The notes: generated by a model not told the origin, from the sequence alone. Counted from the first letter of the stretch, positions 15,855 to 25,360 are shown. The stretch: 64,000 nucleotides of DNA from Thalassospira xiamenensis M-5 = DSM 17429 (GCF_000300235.2 NZ_CP004388.1:787501-851500), one strand, 5' to 3'. Numbers and translations: made by a program.

Positions 15855-18551
15855 ATGGACGATCTTTTAAGTGAATTTCTGACAGAGACTTCGGAGAGCC
15901 TTTCGACGCTTGACGTCGAGCTGGTCAAACTGGAGCAGAATCCGAACGATCCGGATATTCTGTCGAATATTTTCCGCCTGGTGCATACCATCAAGGGGAC
16001 ATGCGGATTTCTTGGGTTGCCGCGACTGGAAGCAGTTGCGCATGCCGGTGAAAACGTGCTTGGCAAGATCCGTGATGGCGAACTGGTTGTAACACCGGAT
16101 GCGGTGACGCTTGTTCTTGAATCCATTGATACGATCAAATATCTGCTGAGCGAGCTTGAGCAGAATGAAACCGAACCGGATGGCAATGATGCCGATCTGA
16201 TCGCGCGTCTTAACCATTTTGCCGATACCGGTACGATTATGGGCGGAAGCGCCGCACCGGCAGCCGCCGCCCCGGTCGAGGAAGAAGTCGCCGAAGAAGT
16301 GCCGATGACCGATGATGAGCGGTTGCAGGCAATTTTCGATGCAACCGAAGTCGACCCGGATATTCAGGAGCCGGAACCTGCTCCTGCGCCCGAGAAACCC
16401 GCACCGGCAGCCGCCCCGCCCGCAGCAGCAAAGTCGCAGGCAGTTGCCCCGGCCAAGGCCGCTGCGTCCGAGGGGCCAAAGGCCGAAGCGCAGCGTGTCG
16501 AGGCGAAGGAAAGCTCTGTCGCGGCTCAGACGATCCGTGTGAACGTCGAGCTGCTTGAAAACCTTATGACCCTGGTTTCCGAGCTTGTTCTGACCCGTAA
16601 CCAGCTGTTGCAGATGGTTCGCGGCAAGGATGACAGCGAATTTACAGTTCCCTTGCAGCGCCTGTCGCACATCACTACCGACCTTCAGGAAGGTGTGATG
16701 AAAACGCGTATGCAGCCGATTGGCAACGCTTGGGCGAAACTACCGCGTATTGTTCGCGACCTTGCGCTTGAGATGAACAAGAAAATCGATCTGCAGATGA
16801 TCGGTGCCGATACGGAACTTGACCGTCAGGTGCTTGAACTCATCAAGGATCCGCTGACCCACATGGTCCGTAACTCTGCCGACCATGGTCTTGAAGATAT
16901 TCCGGGGCGTCGTGAAGCTGGCAAGCCGGAAACCGGTACGGTTACGCTGAATGCCTATCACGAAGGCGGTCACATCATCATCGAGATTTCCGACGATGGT
17001 CGCGGTCTCAATATCGAACGGATCAAGGCCAAGGCGATTGCCAATGGTCTTGCAACCGAAAGCGATCTTGACGGCATGGCGGATTCGCAAATCCACCAGT
17101 TCATCTTCAAGGCCGGTTTCTCGACCGCCGAAAAGGTGACCTCGGTTTCGGGGCGTGGTGTCGGCATGGACGTGGTCCGTACCAACATCGAAAAAATCGG
17201 TGGTACGGTTGAACTGAAATCGGTCGAAGGCCGTGGTTCGACCTTTATCATCAAAATCCCGCTCACCCTTGCCATCGTTTCGGCACTGATCGTTGAAAGT
17301 GGCGGCGAACGTTTCGCCATTCCGCAGATCAGCGTTCTGGAATTGGTCCGGGCTTCAAGCAATTCCGATCATTCGATCGAACGCATCCACGATACGCCTG
17401 TCCTGCGTCTGCGCAACCGTCTGCTGCCGCTTGTCACGCTCAAGAAAATTCTTGGTCTTGATGACGGCGAAACAACGGTCGATGACGTGGATGAAGAAGC
17501 CTTCATCGTCGTCACCCAGGTTGGGACCTATTCGTTCGGTATCATCGTTGACCGAGTGTTCGACACCGAGGAAATCGTGGTTAAACCGGTCGCACCGATC
17601 CTGCGTGACCTGTCTCTGTTCTCGGGGAACACCATCCTTGGCGACGGTAGCGTGATCATGATCCTGGATCCGAACGGCATTGCGACCCGCACCGGCGAAA
17701 TCACCGTTGGTGGTTCGCAGGGTGTCGAAAGCAAGGCGCGCTCCGATACCGGTGATCGCGAAACGACGTCCATGCTGGTCTTCCGGGCTGGCGGTGCAGA
17801 AGTTCGTGCCGTACCGCTGGCACTGGTTGCCCGCCTCGAAGAAATCGATGTCGAAAACATCGAATATTCGAACGGTCGTCCGCTGGTTCAGTATCGTGGC
17901 AAGCTGATGCCGCTGGTCTTCATTGATGGTTCCTATCAGATGAAAGCCGAAGGCCGTCAGCCGACCCTGGTCTTCCAGGATCGCGAACGGACCATGGGCC
18001 TTGTGGTTGACGAAATTGTCGATATCGTCGATGACGTCCTTAATGTCGAACTGACAGCCGATCAGGATGGTCTGGTCGGGTCTGCGGTGATCGACGGCAA
18101 GGCAACCGATCTGATTGATGCTGGCTACTATCTTGAACTGGCGTTCTCGGACTGGTTTGGTCATGAGGATACCGGCGGTGAGAAAAAGCGTGTGCTTCTG
18201 GTCGATGACAGCCCGTTCTTCCGTAACCTTCTCACACCGATGCTGTCGGTGTCCGGTTTCCGTGTCATTGCGGTCGAGAATGCCGAGCAGGCGCTTGATC
18301 TTAAAAATCGCGGTGAAATGTTCGACGCGATCATCAGTGATATCGAAATGCCGGGCATGAACGGCTTCGAATTTGCCGAAAGCCTGCAGAATGATGAACA
18401 TTGGGGGGATACCCCGATCATCGCGCTGTCCTCACACACCAGCGAGGAAGACTTCGAACGGGGTCGTCAGGTTGGCTTTAGCGACTATGTCGCGAAATTC
18501 GATCGAGATGCGCTGGTATCAACGCTGATCCAGACGCTGAGCGCAGTGTAA
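15855..18551 (+). CDS. cheA: Chemotaxis histidine kinase CheA, hybrid with receiver domain
   Basis: 898 residues. Order: Hpt domain 1-105 (RLVHTIKGTCGFLG, phospho-His44); an Ala/Pro-rich linker of about 120 residues with no recognisable P2 (CheY-binding) domain; dimerisation 220-290; HATPase about 295-480 (HMVRNSADHGLE N-box, DDGRGL G1, SGRGVGMDVV G2); a first CheW-like domain about 485-620; a second CheW-like region about 640-770; and a C-terminal receiver about 778-898 (LLVDDSP, DIEMPGMNG with the phospho-Asp). Receptor arrays control its autophosphorylation. The start at 15855 follows GTGGAGGGGG. The attached receiver may serve as phosphate sink or intramolecular response element. Confidence 0.97.
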   Translation: MDDLLSEFLTETSESLSTLDVELVKLEQNPNDPDILSNIFRLVHTIKGTCGFLGLPRLEAVAHAGENVLGKIRDGELVVTPDAVTLVLESIDTIKYLLSELEQNETEPDGNDADLIARLNHFADTGTIMGGSAAPAAAAPVEEEVAEEVPMTDDERLQAIFDATEVDPDIQEPEPAPAPEKPAPAAAPPAAAKSQAVAPAKAAASEGPKAEAQRVEAKESSVAAQTIRVNVELLENLMTLVSELVLTRNQLLQMVRGKDDSEFTVPLQRLSHITTDLQEGVMKTRMQPIGNAWAKLPRIVRDLALEMNKKIDLQMIGADTELDRQVLELIKDPLTHMVRNSADHGLEDIPGRREAGKPETGTVTLNAYHEGGHIIIEISDDGRGLNIERIKAKAIANGLATESDLDGMADSQIHQFIFKAGFSTAEKVTSVSGRGVGMDVVRTNIEKIGGTVELKSVEGRGSTFIIKIPLTLAIVSALIVESGGERFAIPQISVLELVRASSNSDHSIERIHDTPVLRLRNRLLPLVTLKKILGLDDGETTVDDVDEEAFIVVTQVGTYSFGIIVDRVFDTEEIVVKPVAPILRDLSLFSGNTILGDGSVIMILDPNGIATRTGEITVGGSQGVESKARSDTGDRETTSMLVFRAGGAEVRAVPLALVARLEEIDVENIEYSNGRPLVQYRGKLMPLVFIDGSYQMKAEGRQPTLVFQDRERTMGLVVDEIVDIVDDVLNVELTADQDGLVGSAVIDGKATDLIDAGYYLELAFSDWFGHEDTGGEKKRVLLVDDSPFFRNLLTPMLSVSGFRVIAVENAEQALDLKNRGEMFDAIISDIEMPGMNGFEFAESLQNDEHWGDTPIIALSSHTSEEDFERGRQVGFSDYVAKFDRDALVSTLIQTLSAV

Positions 18552-18567
18552 ATCGGGGAAAAGTCCA

Positions 18568-19074
18568 ATGAGCGATAAAAAGGCACTCGTCCCGAGCAAA
18601 GAACAGAGCACGGCCCTTGACCTTGGCGGGGCGACGAAGGATTTCGTTACCGCCTATATCGGCAAGCAGTTGTTCGGTATTCCGGTTCTGACGGTTCAGG
18701 ATGTTCTTGGTCCGCAGCGCATCACGCGCATTCCGCTGGCTCCGCCCGAAGTGGCAGGGTCGCTGAACCTGCGTGGGCGCATTGTTACGGCGATTGATGT
18801 TCGCAAACGTCTAGGGCTTCGTGAACGCGAAGACGACGTGCCGGGCATGAGCATAGTGGTCGATCAGGGTGGTGAACTATACAGCCTGATGGTCGATCAG
18901 GTCGGAGAAGTTCTGAGCGTTCCGCAAAAAGCGTTCGAGCAGAACCCTGCAACGCTCGATCCGCGCTGGCGCGAATTTTCCGATGGCATTTTCCGGCTCG
19001 ACAAGAAGCTTCTTGTCATTCTGGATGTGACCCGTCTGCTTGATTTCACGGTTTCTGTGAAACAGGCTGGCTAG
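18568..19074 (+). CDS. cheW: Chemotaxis coupling protein CheW
   Basis: 168 residues forming one CheW domain from about residue 28 (FVTAYIGKQLFGIPVLTVQDV, GSLNLRGRIVTAIDVRKRLGL, VDQVGEVL). It couples receptors to CheA in the array. The gene starts 16 bp after cheA in the same operon. The extra N-terminal 25 residues are polar and probably disordered. Confidence 0.96.
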   Translation: MSDKKALVPSKEQSTALDLGGATKDFVTAYIGKQLFGIPVLTVQDVLGPQRITRIPLAPPEVAGSLNLRGRIVTAIDVRKRLGLREREDDVPGMSIVVDQGGELYSLMVDQVGEVLSVPQKAFEQNPATLDPRWREFSDGIFRLDKKLLVILDVTRLLDFTVSVKQAG

Positions 19075-19086
19075 CTATGTTAGTCT

Positions 19087-19113
19087 GTACCGGGTGCAAA
19101 ATGCATCCGGTAC
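19087..19113 (+). other. Strong intercistronic hairpin between cheW and cheY
   Basis: GTACCGGGTGCA (19087-19098), loop AAA, TGCATCCGGTAC (19102-19113): a 12-bp stem with one G-T pair, 13 bases after the cheW stop and 46 bases before cheY. No clear T-run follows (AATGCCGGTTTTGG), so it looks like an mRNA-processing, stabilising or partial-attenuation element rather than a full terminator. Confidence 0.7.
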
Positions 19114-19158
19114 AATGCCGGTTTTGGCTTAACGATCTAATTTGCGAGAAGGAAGTCG

Positions 19159-19524
19159 ATGAAGAGTTGTCTCGTCGTCGATGATTCGAAAGTCATCAGA
19201 ATGGTGGCACGCCGTATCCTGGAAGAAATAGGATTTGCGGTCATTGAGGCTGTGGATGGGCAGGAGGCAATTGATCGATGCCTTGAAGCCATGCCAGATG
19301 CGGTGTTGCTTGATTGGAACATGCCGGTGAAAAGCGGGATTGATTTCCTGCGGGAACTGCGCGCAGCCCCTGGTGGTGATGAGCCCGTCGTCGTGTTCTG
19401 CACTACAGAAAACGATCTCGAGCATATCCAGGAGGCCATCACGGCCGGTGCGAACGAGTACATCATGAAACCGTTCGACAGCGAGATCATCCAGGCAAAA
19501 TTTGAGCAGGTGGGTCTGATTTAA
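19159..19524 (+). CDS. cheY: Chemotaxis response regulator CheY
   Basis: 121 residues, a single receiver. Acidic pair D8-D9, phospho-acceptor D52 (VLLDWNMP), Thr82-Thr83 and Lys104 (IMKPF) are all present. Phospho-CheY binds FliM/FliN at the switch. It is preceded by AGAAGG 5 bases from the ATG, after the intercistronic hairpin. Confidence 0.96.
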   Translation: MKSCLVVDDSKVIRMVARRILEEIGFAVIEAVDGQEAIDRCLEAMPDAVLLDWNMPVKSGIDFLRELRAAPGGDEPVVVFCTTENDLEHIQEAITAGANEYIMKPFDSEIIQAKFEQVGLI

Positions 19525-19594
19525 GGTTCCTGTCAGCGTCGCTGTGCATTTGCCTTGGTTTTTGGTCCGGTTGCTCTAACGGGAACGTCGGTAC

Positions 19595-21316
19595 GTGGAA
19601 GACACGCCAATTCATCCACCCTATAAAGTCCTGATTGTCGACGATTCCGCAATCGTGCGTGGTCTGGTAACCCGCATGTTGCAGGAAGACGACGATATCG
19701 AGGTCGTCGGTTCTGTTGCCAATGGCGAAGACGCGCTTGGCGTCATGCGTCAGGAGATTGGTATCGAAGCGGTCGTTCTCGACATTGAAATGCCCGTCAT
19801 GGATGGTCTGACGGCATTGCCCAAGCTGCTTGAAATCGATCCGACGGTTCGCGTGATCATGGCATCGACCCTGACCAAGCGAAACGCCGATATCAGTTTC
19901 CAGGCCATGACACTGGGTGCTGTGGACTACATTCCCAAACCGTCCTCGGCCAAGGACCTTAATGTTGGCGAAGGCTTCCGGGCCGAGTTGCTCGACAAGG
20001 TCAAGGCCTGGGCTGAACAGCGTCGCAAGATGCTGGGGGCGGATCAGGCACGGCTTGAAGAAATCCATGAAGAACAGGTCGTCGTTGACGATGTGGATAC
20101 CGCCGAACGGCATGAAGAGTTGCCGGAATCTGCTGCACCGGAAGATGACGCCTCCGCAACAGAAAAGCCCGCTGGCGATGCTCCGGCACCGTTCCGGGCC
20201 GAACTGTCGGCGGAGCATCAGATATTGCAAAAGCCCGGCCGGGTTCAGCGCAAACGGTTCACCGCTGAACTGCGTCCGCGTCCGACGCACCAGCCCGGTC
20301 GTCTTGGCCCGATGTCGACCCGCCCGATGCCTCAGCCCCAACATCCTCAGCACGTGCAGCCGGTATCCCCGGCACAGGGGCAGGGCAAAGAAGGCGGGGC
20401 CACGACCATTAACCGTGATGCGGCTACACAAACAACCAACATGCCTGCGCGCGATCCGGGTCGTCTGATCCGCGAGGCGGCAATTGCAGCCGGTGATGCC
20501 AAGGCGACAGGCGCGAATGTCAAACCGTCAACCCGCCAGACATCGGGAGGTGCTGTTGGTGGTGGGGCAGTGGCGCGAAATGCGCCGGTCAAACAGGCAC
20601 CACAACGTGCCGCCCCGGCCGCACGCAGTCCAGCCGCCGCGGCGGCAGCGCGTGCCAAGGCGCCGACCGGTGCCGCTGCACCGGCGCCGGCAAAACGGGT
20701 GATCACGGGCGGACAGATCAGTCTGCTTCCCGAAAAACGGCTTAATGTTGAAGCGATTGCAATCGGAAGTTCGACCGGTGGTCCGCAGGCCCTGTTCGAG
20801 GTTCTGCGTGGTCTTGCCGGTGTGCGTCAGCCGATTTTTATTACCCAGCATATGCCTGCGACTTTTACCACGATCCTTGCCGAACACATCACCCGCCTGA
20901 CCGGGCTTAAATGTCAGGAAGGCCAGACGGGCATGCAAATTCAGGGCGGACAGGTTTACCTTGCCCCCGGTGATTACCACATGGTGATAGAGGGCCGTGG
21001 CAACAGCAGGAAAATTGTTCTGAACCAGAACCCGCCAGAAAACTTCTGTCGTCCGTCGGTTGATCCGATGCTCCGCAGCCTTGTGGAAAGCTACGGTGGT
21101 AATATACTCACGGCTATCCTTACAGGTATGGGACAGGATGGTATGCTGGGTGGGCGTGCTGTCGTGGGTGCCGGGGGGATGGTTGTTGCACAGGACGAAC
21201 AGACAAGCGTTGTATGGGGAATGCCCGGTGCCGCGGCACATGCAGGCATTTGTTCGGCGGTTCTCCCCGTAGGTGGCATCGCGGCCTATATCAAAAAATT
21301 TGCAGGGGGTCGTTAA
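19595..21316 (+). CDS. cheB: Chemoreceptor glutamate methylesterase/deamidase CheB with long linker
   Basis: 573 residues against about 350 usual. Receiver at 10-135 (IVDDSA; phospho-D63 in VLDIEMP; IPKPSS). Then about 235 residues of Pro/Ala/Gln-rich low-complexity linker. The catalytic domain runs from about 380: the Ser nucleophile in GSSTGGPQA, His in ITQHMPATF and Asp in TGMGQDGMLG are all intact. It demethylates and deamidates receptors. It starts at GTG 19595 and ends 7 bp before cheR. The expanded linker is unusual and likely disordered. Confidence 0.95.
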   Translation: MEDTPIHPPYKVLIVDDSAIVRGLVTRMLQEDDDIEVVGSVANGEDALGVMRQEIGIEAVVLDIEMPVMDGLTALPKLLEIDPTVRVIMASTLTKRNADISFQAMTLGAVDYIPKPSSAKDLNVGEGFRAELLDKVKAWAEQRRKMLGADQARLEEIHEEQVVVDDVDTAERHEELPESAAPEDDASATEKPAGDAPAPFRAELSAEHQILQKPGRVQRKRFTAELRPRPTHQPGRLGPMSTRPMPQPQHPQHVQPVSPAQGQGKEGGATTINRDAATQTTNMPARDPGRLIREAAIAAGDAKATGANVKPSTRQTSGGAVGGGAVARNAPVKQAPQRAAPAARSPAAAAAARAKAPTGAAAPAPAKRVITGGQISLLPEKRLNVEAIAIGSSTGGPQALFEVLRGLAGVRQPIFITQHMPATFTTILAEHITRLTGLKCQEGQTGMQIQGGQVYLAPGDYHMVIEGRGNSRKIVLNQNPPENFCRPSVDPMLRSLVESYGGNILTAILTGMGQDGMLGGRAVVGAGGMVVAQDEQTSVVWGMPGAAAHAGICSAVLPVGGIAAYIKKFAGGR

Positions 21317-21322
21317 GCCGAG

Positions 21323-22648
21323 ATGATGAGGCCGGAAGACTTCGATTTCGTCAGCAGACTTATAAAGTCAAAATCCGGGCTCGTTCTGAGTCAGGATAAG
21401 ACATATCTGCTCGAAAGCCGGCTGATGCCGATTGCACGCAAGCGCGGGCTTAAGGACCTGACCGAGCTGATCGCGGCATTGCGCGGCGGTGACCGCGTGC
21501 TTGTCGAGGAAGTCGTCGATGCGATGACAACCAATGAAAGTTTCTTCTTCCGCGATACCAAGCCGTTTGACCAGTTCCGGCATGTCGTTCTGCCGCACAT
21601 GATCAAAGAGCGCGCGTCAAAGCGCCATCTGCGCATCTGGTGTGCGGCGGCGTCTTCGGGGCAGGAACCCTATTCGCTTGCGATGATCCTTGAAGATTTC
21701 AAATCCCAGCTTTCCGGCTGGCGGGTTGAAATTATCGGAACAGACATTTCGCGCGAAATCCTGACCAAGGCGCGTGCTGGTTTGTATTCCCAGTTTGAAG
21801 TTCAAAGGGGACTTCCGATCCAGCTTCTGGTCAAATATTTCCAGAAGAAAGAAGACCAGTGGCAAATCTCGCAGGAAATCCGCTCCAAGGTTCAATACAA
21901 GGAATTCAACCTGCTTGAGGATTTCCGGCCGCTGGGTCAGTTCGATATCGTCTATTGCCGCAACGTTCTGATTTATTTTGATCAGCCAACCAAGACAGAT
22001 GTGCTGGCGCGTATATCGGCATTGATGCCCGATGATGGCTTCCTGTTCCTTGGCGGGGCGGAAACGGTTCTTGGGATTTCCGACAAGTTCAAACCGCTTG
22101 CGCGTCAACGCGGCATCTATCAGTTGAACCGTCCGGGGGCACCGGATGTCGATGTTTCAGCACTTGAGAAAATTCAGGCGGGTGCCAGTGCGGCGGCTGG
22201 GGCGGCGAGTGGTACCGCGACAGGCGGTTTTGCGTTTCCCAAGCCGAAACATATGCAAACCACCACTGGTGGTACGACCGCCAGTGTAGGTGCCGGAACC
22301 ACAACCCCGCCACGTCCCGGGCTTTCGACCGGAACCACGGCACGCCCCACGACCCCAACGGGCACCGGCACAACAGCCCGTCCGTCAATAACGGGAACAA
22401 CCGGTACTTCCGGCAGCACATATTCACGTCCTTCAACCGGCACTACCGGGACGGCGGGATCAACTGGGACTGCTGGATCGACATATCGCCGTCCACTGGG
22501 CACAACAGGCACCGCCGGTTCAAGCGGCACGGGCAGCACTCCGCCCGCAAGGCCGTCAACCGGAACCGGCAGCACGGGCAGCGGAACAACCCGCCCGTCC
22601 ACGACCTTTGATCGGTCGCGCTTTGGCAAGCCGGAAGACAAGAAATAG
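21323..22648 (+). CDS. cheR: Chemoreceptor methyltransferase CheR with Thr/Gly-rich tail
   Basis: 441 residues. The N-terminal CheR domain (1-70) and SAM-methyltransferase domain (75-275) show TTNESFFFRD, RIWCAAASSGQEPYS, EIIGTDIS and IVYCRNVLIYF, all typical of CheR, which methylates receptor glutamates with SAM. From about 285 the protein becomes a tail of about 155 residues made of Thr, Gly, Ser, Pro and Ala with irregular repeats such as GTTGTAGS, TTARPT and STYSRPS. No TPR is present. The tail resembles no array-targeting pentapeptide binder that I know. Last gene of the che operon. Confidence 0.95.
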   Translation: MMRPEDFDFVSRLIKSKSGLVLSQDKTYLLESRLMPIARKRGLKDLTELIAALRGGDRVLVEEVVDAMTTNESFFFRDTKPFDQFRHVVLPHMIKERASKRHLRIWCAAASSGQEPYSLAMILEDFKSQLSGWRVEIIGTDISREILTKARAGLYSQFEVQRGLPIQLLVKYFQKKEDQWQISQEIRSKVQYKEFNLLEDFRPLGQFDIVYCRNVLIYFDQPTKTDVLARISALMPDDGFLFLGGAETVLGISDKFKPLARQRGIYQLNRPGAPDVDVSALEKIQAGASAAAGAASGTATGGFAFPKPKHMQTTTGGTTASVGAGTTTPPRPGLSTGTTARPTTPTGTGTTARPSITGTTGTSGSTYSRPSTGTTGTAGSTGTAGSTYRRPLGTTGTAGSSGTGSTPPARPSTGTGSTGSGTTRPSTTFDRSRFGKPEDKK

Positions 22649-22689
22649 AAATCAGGATGGTTGCCGTGTAACGCGGACCCGCCAAAAGC

Positions 22690-22721
22690 AAAACGCCCCG
22701 ACGATCCATCGGGGCGTTTTT
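22690..22721 (+). terminator. Bidirectional terminator between cheR and ctrA
   Basis: AAAACGCCCCGA (22690-22701), 7-base loop, TCGGGGCGTTTT (22709-22720): a perfect 12-bp stem with A/T runs on both sides, between convergent genes. Confidence 0.95.
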
Positions 22722-22760
22722 GACTTCGTGCGCAGCGGAACGCGATAAAGTTCGTTGCGT

Positions 22761-23459
22761 TCAGGCGGCAGCACTACTGTTTACATCCGGATCGCGCAGG
22801 ACATAGCCCCGGCCCCAGACTGTATGGATGTAATTGTCGCCCTTGGTGGCAGACTGGATTTTCTTGCGCAGCTTGCACACGAAAACGTCGATGATCTTGA
22901 GCTCCGGCTCGTCCATACCGCCATAGAGATGGTTCAGGAACATTTCCTTGGTCAATGTCGTGCCCTTGCGCAGCGACAGCAATTCAAGGATGCCATATTC
23001 CTTGCCGGTCAGATGCAGCGGCGATCCATCAACATCAACCGTGCGCGCATCAAGGTTCACATTCAGTCTGCCGGTGGCAATCATCGATTGTGCGTGGCCG
23101 CGCGACCGACGAACGATCGCCTGAATGCGTGCCAGCAGTTCAACCTTGTCAAACGGCTTGGTCAGATAGTCATCCGCGCCAAAACCAAGGCCTTTGACCT
23201 TGTCTTCGGTTTCGGTCAACCCCGACAGGATAAGCACCGGGGTTTCAACGCGTGCGTCGCGCAAACGTCTGAGAACTTCATAGCCGTCGATGTCCGGCAG
23301 CATGAGATCCAGAAGAATAATATCGTAGTCATACAATTTACCGATCTCGAGGCCATCTTCCCCAAGATCCGTGGTGTCGACAACCATGCCCTCCGATTTC
23401 AGCATCAACTCGATGCTGTCAGCAGTGGCGTTGTCATCTTCGACAAGCAGCACCCGCAT
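22761..23459 (-). CDS. ctrA: Cell-cycle response regulator CtrA
   Basis: 232 residues of OmpR/PhoB type. Receiver 1-120 with D8-D9, phospho-acceptor D51 ([15 protein letters not shown]) and KPF. Winged helix about 125-225 ([34 protein letters not shown]), nearly identical to Caulobacter CtrA. The C-terminus is SSAAA; a terminal AA is the kind of signal ClpXP reads in Caulobacter CtrA. In Rhodospirillales CtrA mainly controls motility rather than viability. The start is ATG 23459; a 9-residue extension to 23486 is less likely. Confidence 0.96.
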   Translation of the reverse strand: MRVLLVEDDNATADSIELMLKSEGMVVDTTDLGEDGLEIGKLYDYDIILLDLMLPDIDGYEVLRRLRDARVETPVLILSGLTETEDKVKGLGFGADDYLTKPFDKVELLARIQAIVRRSRGHAQSMIATGRLNVNLDARTVDVDGSPLHLTGKEYGILELLSLRKGTTLTKEMFLNHLYGGMDEPELKIIDVFVCKLRKKIQSATKGDNYIHTVWGRGYVLRDPDVNSSAAA

Positions 23460-23860
23460 GTTCCGCTCCGTTACCGTGTTCCGCAAAAAATCCGTGTTAA
23501 TCCGGCTAATTTCGACAAGCGCCCCAACGATTGCCGTGTGGAATTTTATTCCATTCCGTTAACGATACGTTGCTTTGCGACTCGTGGCAAGCAGGCGAGT
23601 CGCATGTTGTTAACTTTTTTTCATCGATAAAGGCAGATGGTGCGGGGAATGTGAAGTTTCCCAACGGTTTGCGCCGTTAACGACCATGACTGCCGATACC
23701 GGATTTTTAATGGCAATTCCGCATATACGGGTTTTTAATACCGTTTATGCCACTTATATCTGGTGCGACGCGGTCGAATTTGCCACCCTTTGACATGGGA
23801 CTGCGATAAAATTCCTGATCGCATCACATATCGGAACCCATCAAACAGAAAAGCGCAAAC
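23460..23860. promoter_or_regulatory. ctrA/fliI divergent control region with GANTC palindrome
   Basis: 401 bp between ctrA and fliI. TGCGACTCG (23576-23584), N11, CGAGTCGCA (23596-23604) is a perfect 9-bp inverted repeat; each arm contains one GANTC, the CcrM methylation site. Three GTTAAC palindromes (23558, 23609 and 23676) contain the TTAAC half-site recognised by CtrA in relatives, but no full TTAA-N7-TTAA box is visible. The part nearer fliI (23690-23860) is AT-rich, with GTTTTTAATACCG-type stretches. Confidence 0.5.
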
Positions 23861-25360
23861 GTGTTCCAGATTGGCCGAAATATTGTCGCCGAACTTCGCC
23901 GCATTCCAGATTACCGGACTGTCGGGCGGGTAACGGCTGTTCTTGGCCTGCTGGTTGAAATTGGCGGGGTCGAAGGGGCGCTTTCGGTGGGGGATCGTTG
24001 CAAGGTCAAACGCCGTGATGGTGTGGCCGTAATTTGCGAAGTGGTCGGTTTCCGGAATGAACGAGCACTTTTGATGCCGTTCGGGATGCTTGATGGCATC
24101 GGGATTGGCTGTGAAGTCGAACTGGCAGACACCCAACCACAGGTCTATCCCGATGAAAGCTGGCTGGGGCGTGTGGTCAATGCGTTCGGCCAGCCGGTCG
24201 ATGGCAAGGGCCCATTGACCGAAGGACCGACACCATACCCGATCCGCAATGCACCGCCATCGGCCCATTCGCGCCAGCGTGTGGCGGGGAAGATTGATCT
24301 GGGTGTGCGGGCGATGAATACCTTTCTCACCTGCTGCCGGGGGCAGCGTATGGGCATCTTTGCCGGGTCCGGGGTTGGTAAATCCAGTTTGCTGTCGATG
24401 ATGACCCGCCATACGACATCCGATGTTTCGGTTGTCGGCCTGATCGGTGAACGTGGCCGCGAAGCCCGCGAATTCATCGAAGACGATCTGGGCGAAGAAG
24501 GCCTTCGCAGGTCTGTTGTCGTGGTTGCCACGTCGGACGAGCCACCACTGATGCGACGTCAGGCTGCCTATATGACCATGGCGCTGTCGGAATTCTTCCG
24601 CGATACCGGGCGTGACGTGCTGTGCATGATGGATTCTGTGACCCGTTTTGCCATGGCGCAACGCGAAATCAGCCTTTCGGTCGGCGAACCACCCGCGTCA
24701 AAGGGCTATACTCCGACGGTGTTTGCCGAATTGCCGCGCCTTCTGGAACGTGCCGGGCCGGGCGGGCCGGGGCAGGGATCGGTGACCGGCCTGTTTACCG
24801 TTCTGGTCGACGGGGATGATCATAACGAACCGATTTCCGATGCGGTGCGTGGTATTCTTGATGGCCACGTCGTGCTGGACCGCGCAATCGCCGAACAGGG
24901 TCGGTATCCGGCGATCAATATCCTGCGCAGTGTTTCGCGTACCATGCCCGGATGTAATAGCGAGTATGAAAACCAGATCGTTTCGCGCGCCCGTCAGCTG
25001 CTGGCAACCTATGAAGACATGGCGGAACTGATCCGTCTGGGGGCCTATCGTCTGGGGACGGATCCCAAGGTGGACGAAGCCATTCATTACTTCCCGCTGA
25101 TCGAGGAATTCCTCAAACAGCGTAAAACCGAATGTACCCGGCTGGCCGATGGTTATGCCGAATTGGCACGTCGTCTTGATCTGGCACCCGCCCAACAGGA
25201 AGTCCCGGATGCAGGTGGCCAACCGGCAGCCAACCCGCAGGGCGCAACCGTTATGGAACGCAACCGGCTTCGCCCGCAGGTCAATAGCCGTTCAACCGCG
25301 ACGAATGCGGTTAATGATTTGAATGCGGCCAAACGGGCGCTTCGCCGCGATCAGCAGTAA
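23861..25360 (+). CDS. fliI: Flagellum-specific ATPase FliI
   Basis: 499 residues, F1-beta-like export ATPase. Walker [17 protein letters not shown] (about 165-180), Walker [20 protein letters not shown] (about 252), and [20 protein letters not shown] as in all FliI/SctN proteins. The last 50 residues are polar and extend beyond the usual end (about 440-450). It energises export substrates with FliH and FliJ. GTG 23861 start. Divergent from ctrA; fliJ follows after 52 bp. fliH lies 16 kb away in another operon. Confidence 0.96.
   Translation: MFQIGRNIVAELRRIPDYRTVGRVTAVLGLLVEIGGVEGALSVGDRCKVKRRDGVAVICEVVGFRNERALLMPFGMLDGIGIGCEVELADTQPQVYPDESWLGRVVNAFGQPVDGKGPLTEGPTPYPIRNAPPSAHSRQRVAGKIDLGVRAMNTFLTCCRGQRMGIFAGSGVGKSSLLSMMTRHTTSDVSVVGLIGERGREAREFIEDDLGEEGLRRSVVVVATSDEPPLMRRQAAYMTMALSEFFRDTGRDVLCMMDSVTRFAMAQREISLSVGEPPASKGYTPTVFAELPRLLERAGPGGPGQGSVTGLFTVLVDGDDHNEPISDAVRGILDGHVVLDRAIAEQGRYPAINILRSVSRTMPGCNSEYENQIVSRARQLLATYEDMAELIRLGAYRLGTDPKVDEAIHYFPLIEEFLKQRKTECTRLADGYAELARRLDLAPAQQEVPDAGGQPAANPQGATVMERNRLRPQVNSRSTATNAVNDLNAAKRALRRDQQ

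Noticed and set aside
17355-18401. 348-residue minus-strand frame inside cheA
   Set aside because: Antisense shadow of the CheW-like and receiver domains of CheA.
22260-22610. Possible short tandem repeat or CRISPR-like array
   Set aside because: The repetition comes from degenerate Thr/Gly/Ser codons inside cheR; units are irregular and there are no spacers of fixed length.
22174-22641. 155-residue VPV/VVP-rich minus-strand frame opposite the cheR tail
   Set aside because: Low-complexity shadow of the Thr/Gly-rich repeats of CheR, not an independent repeat protein.
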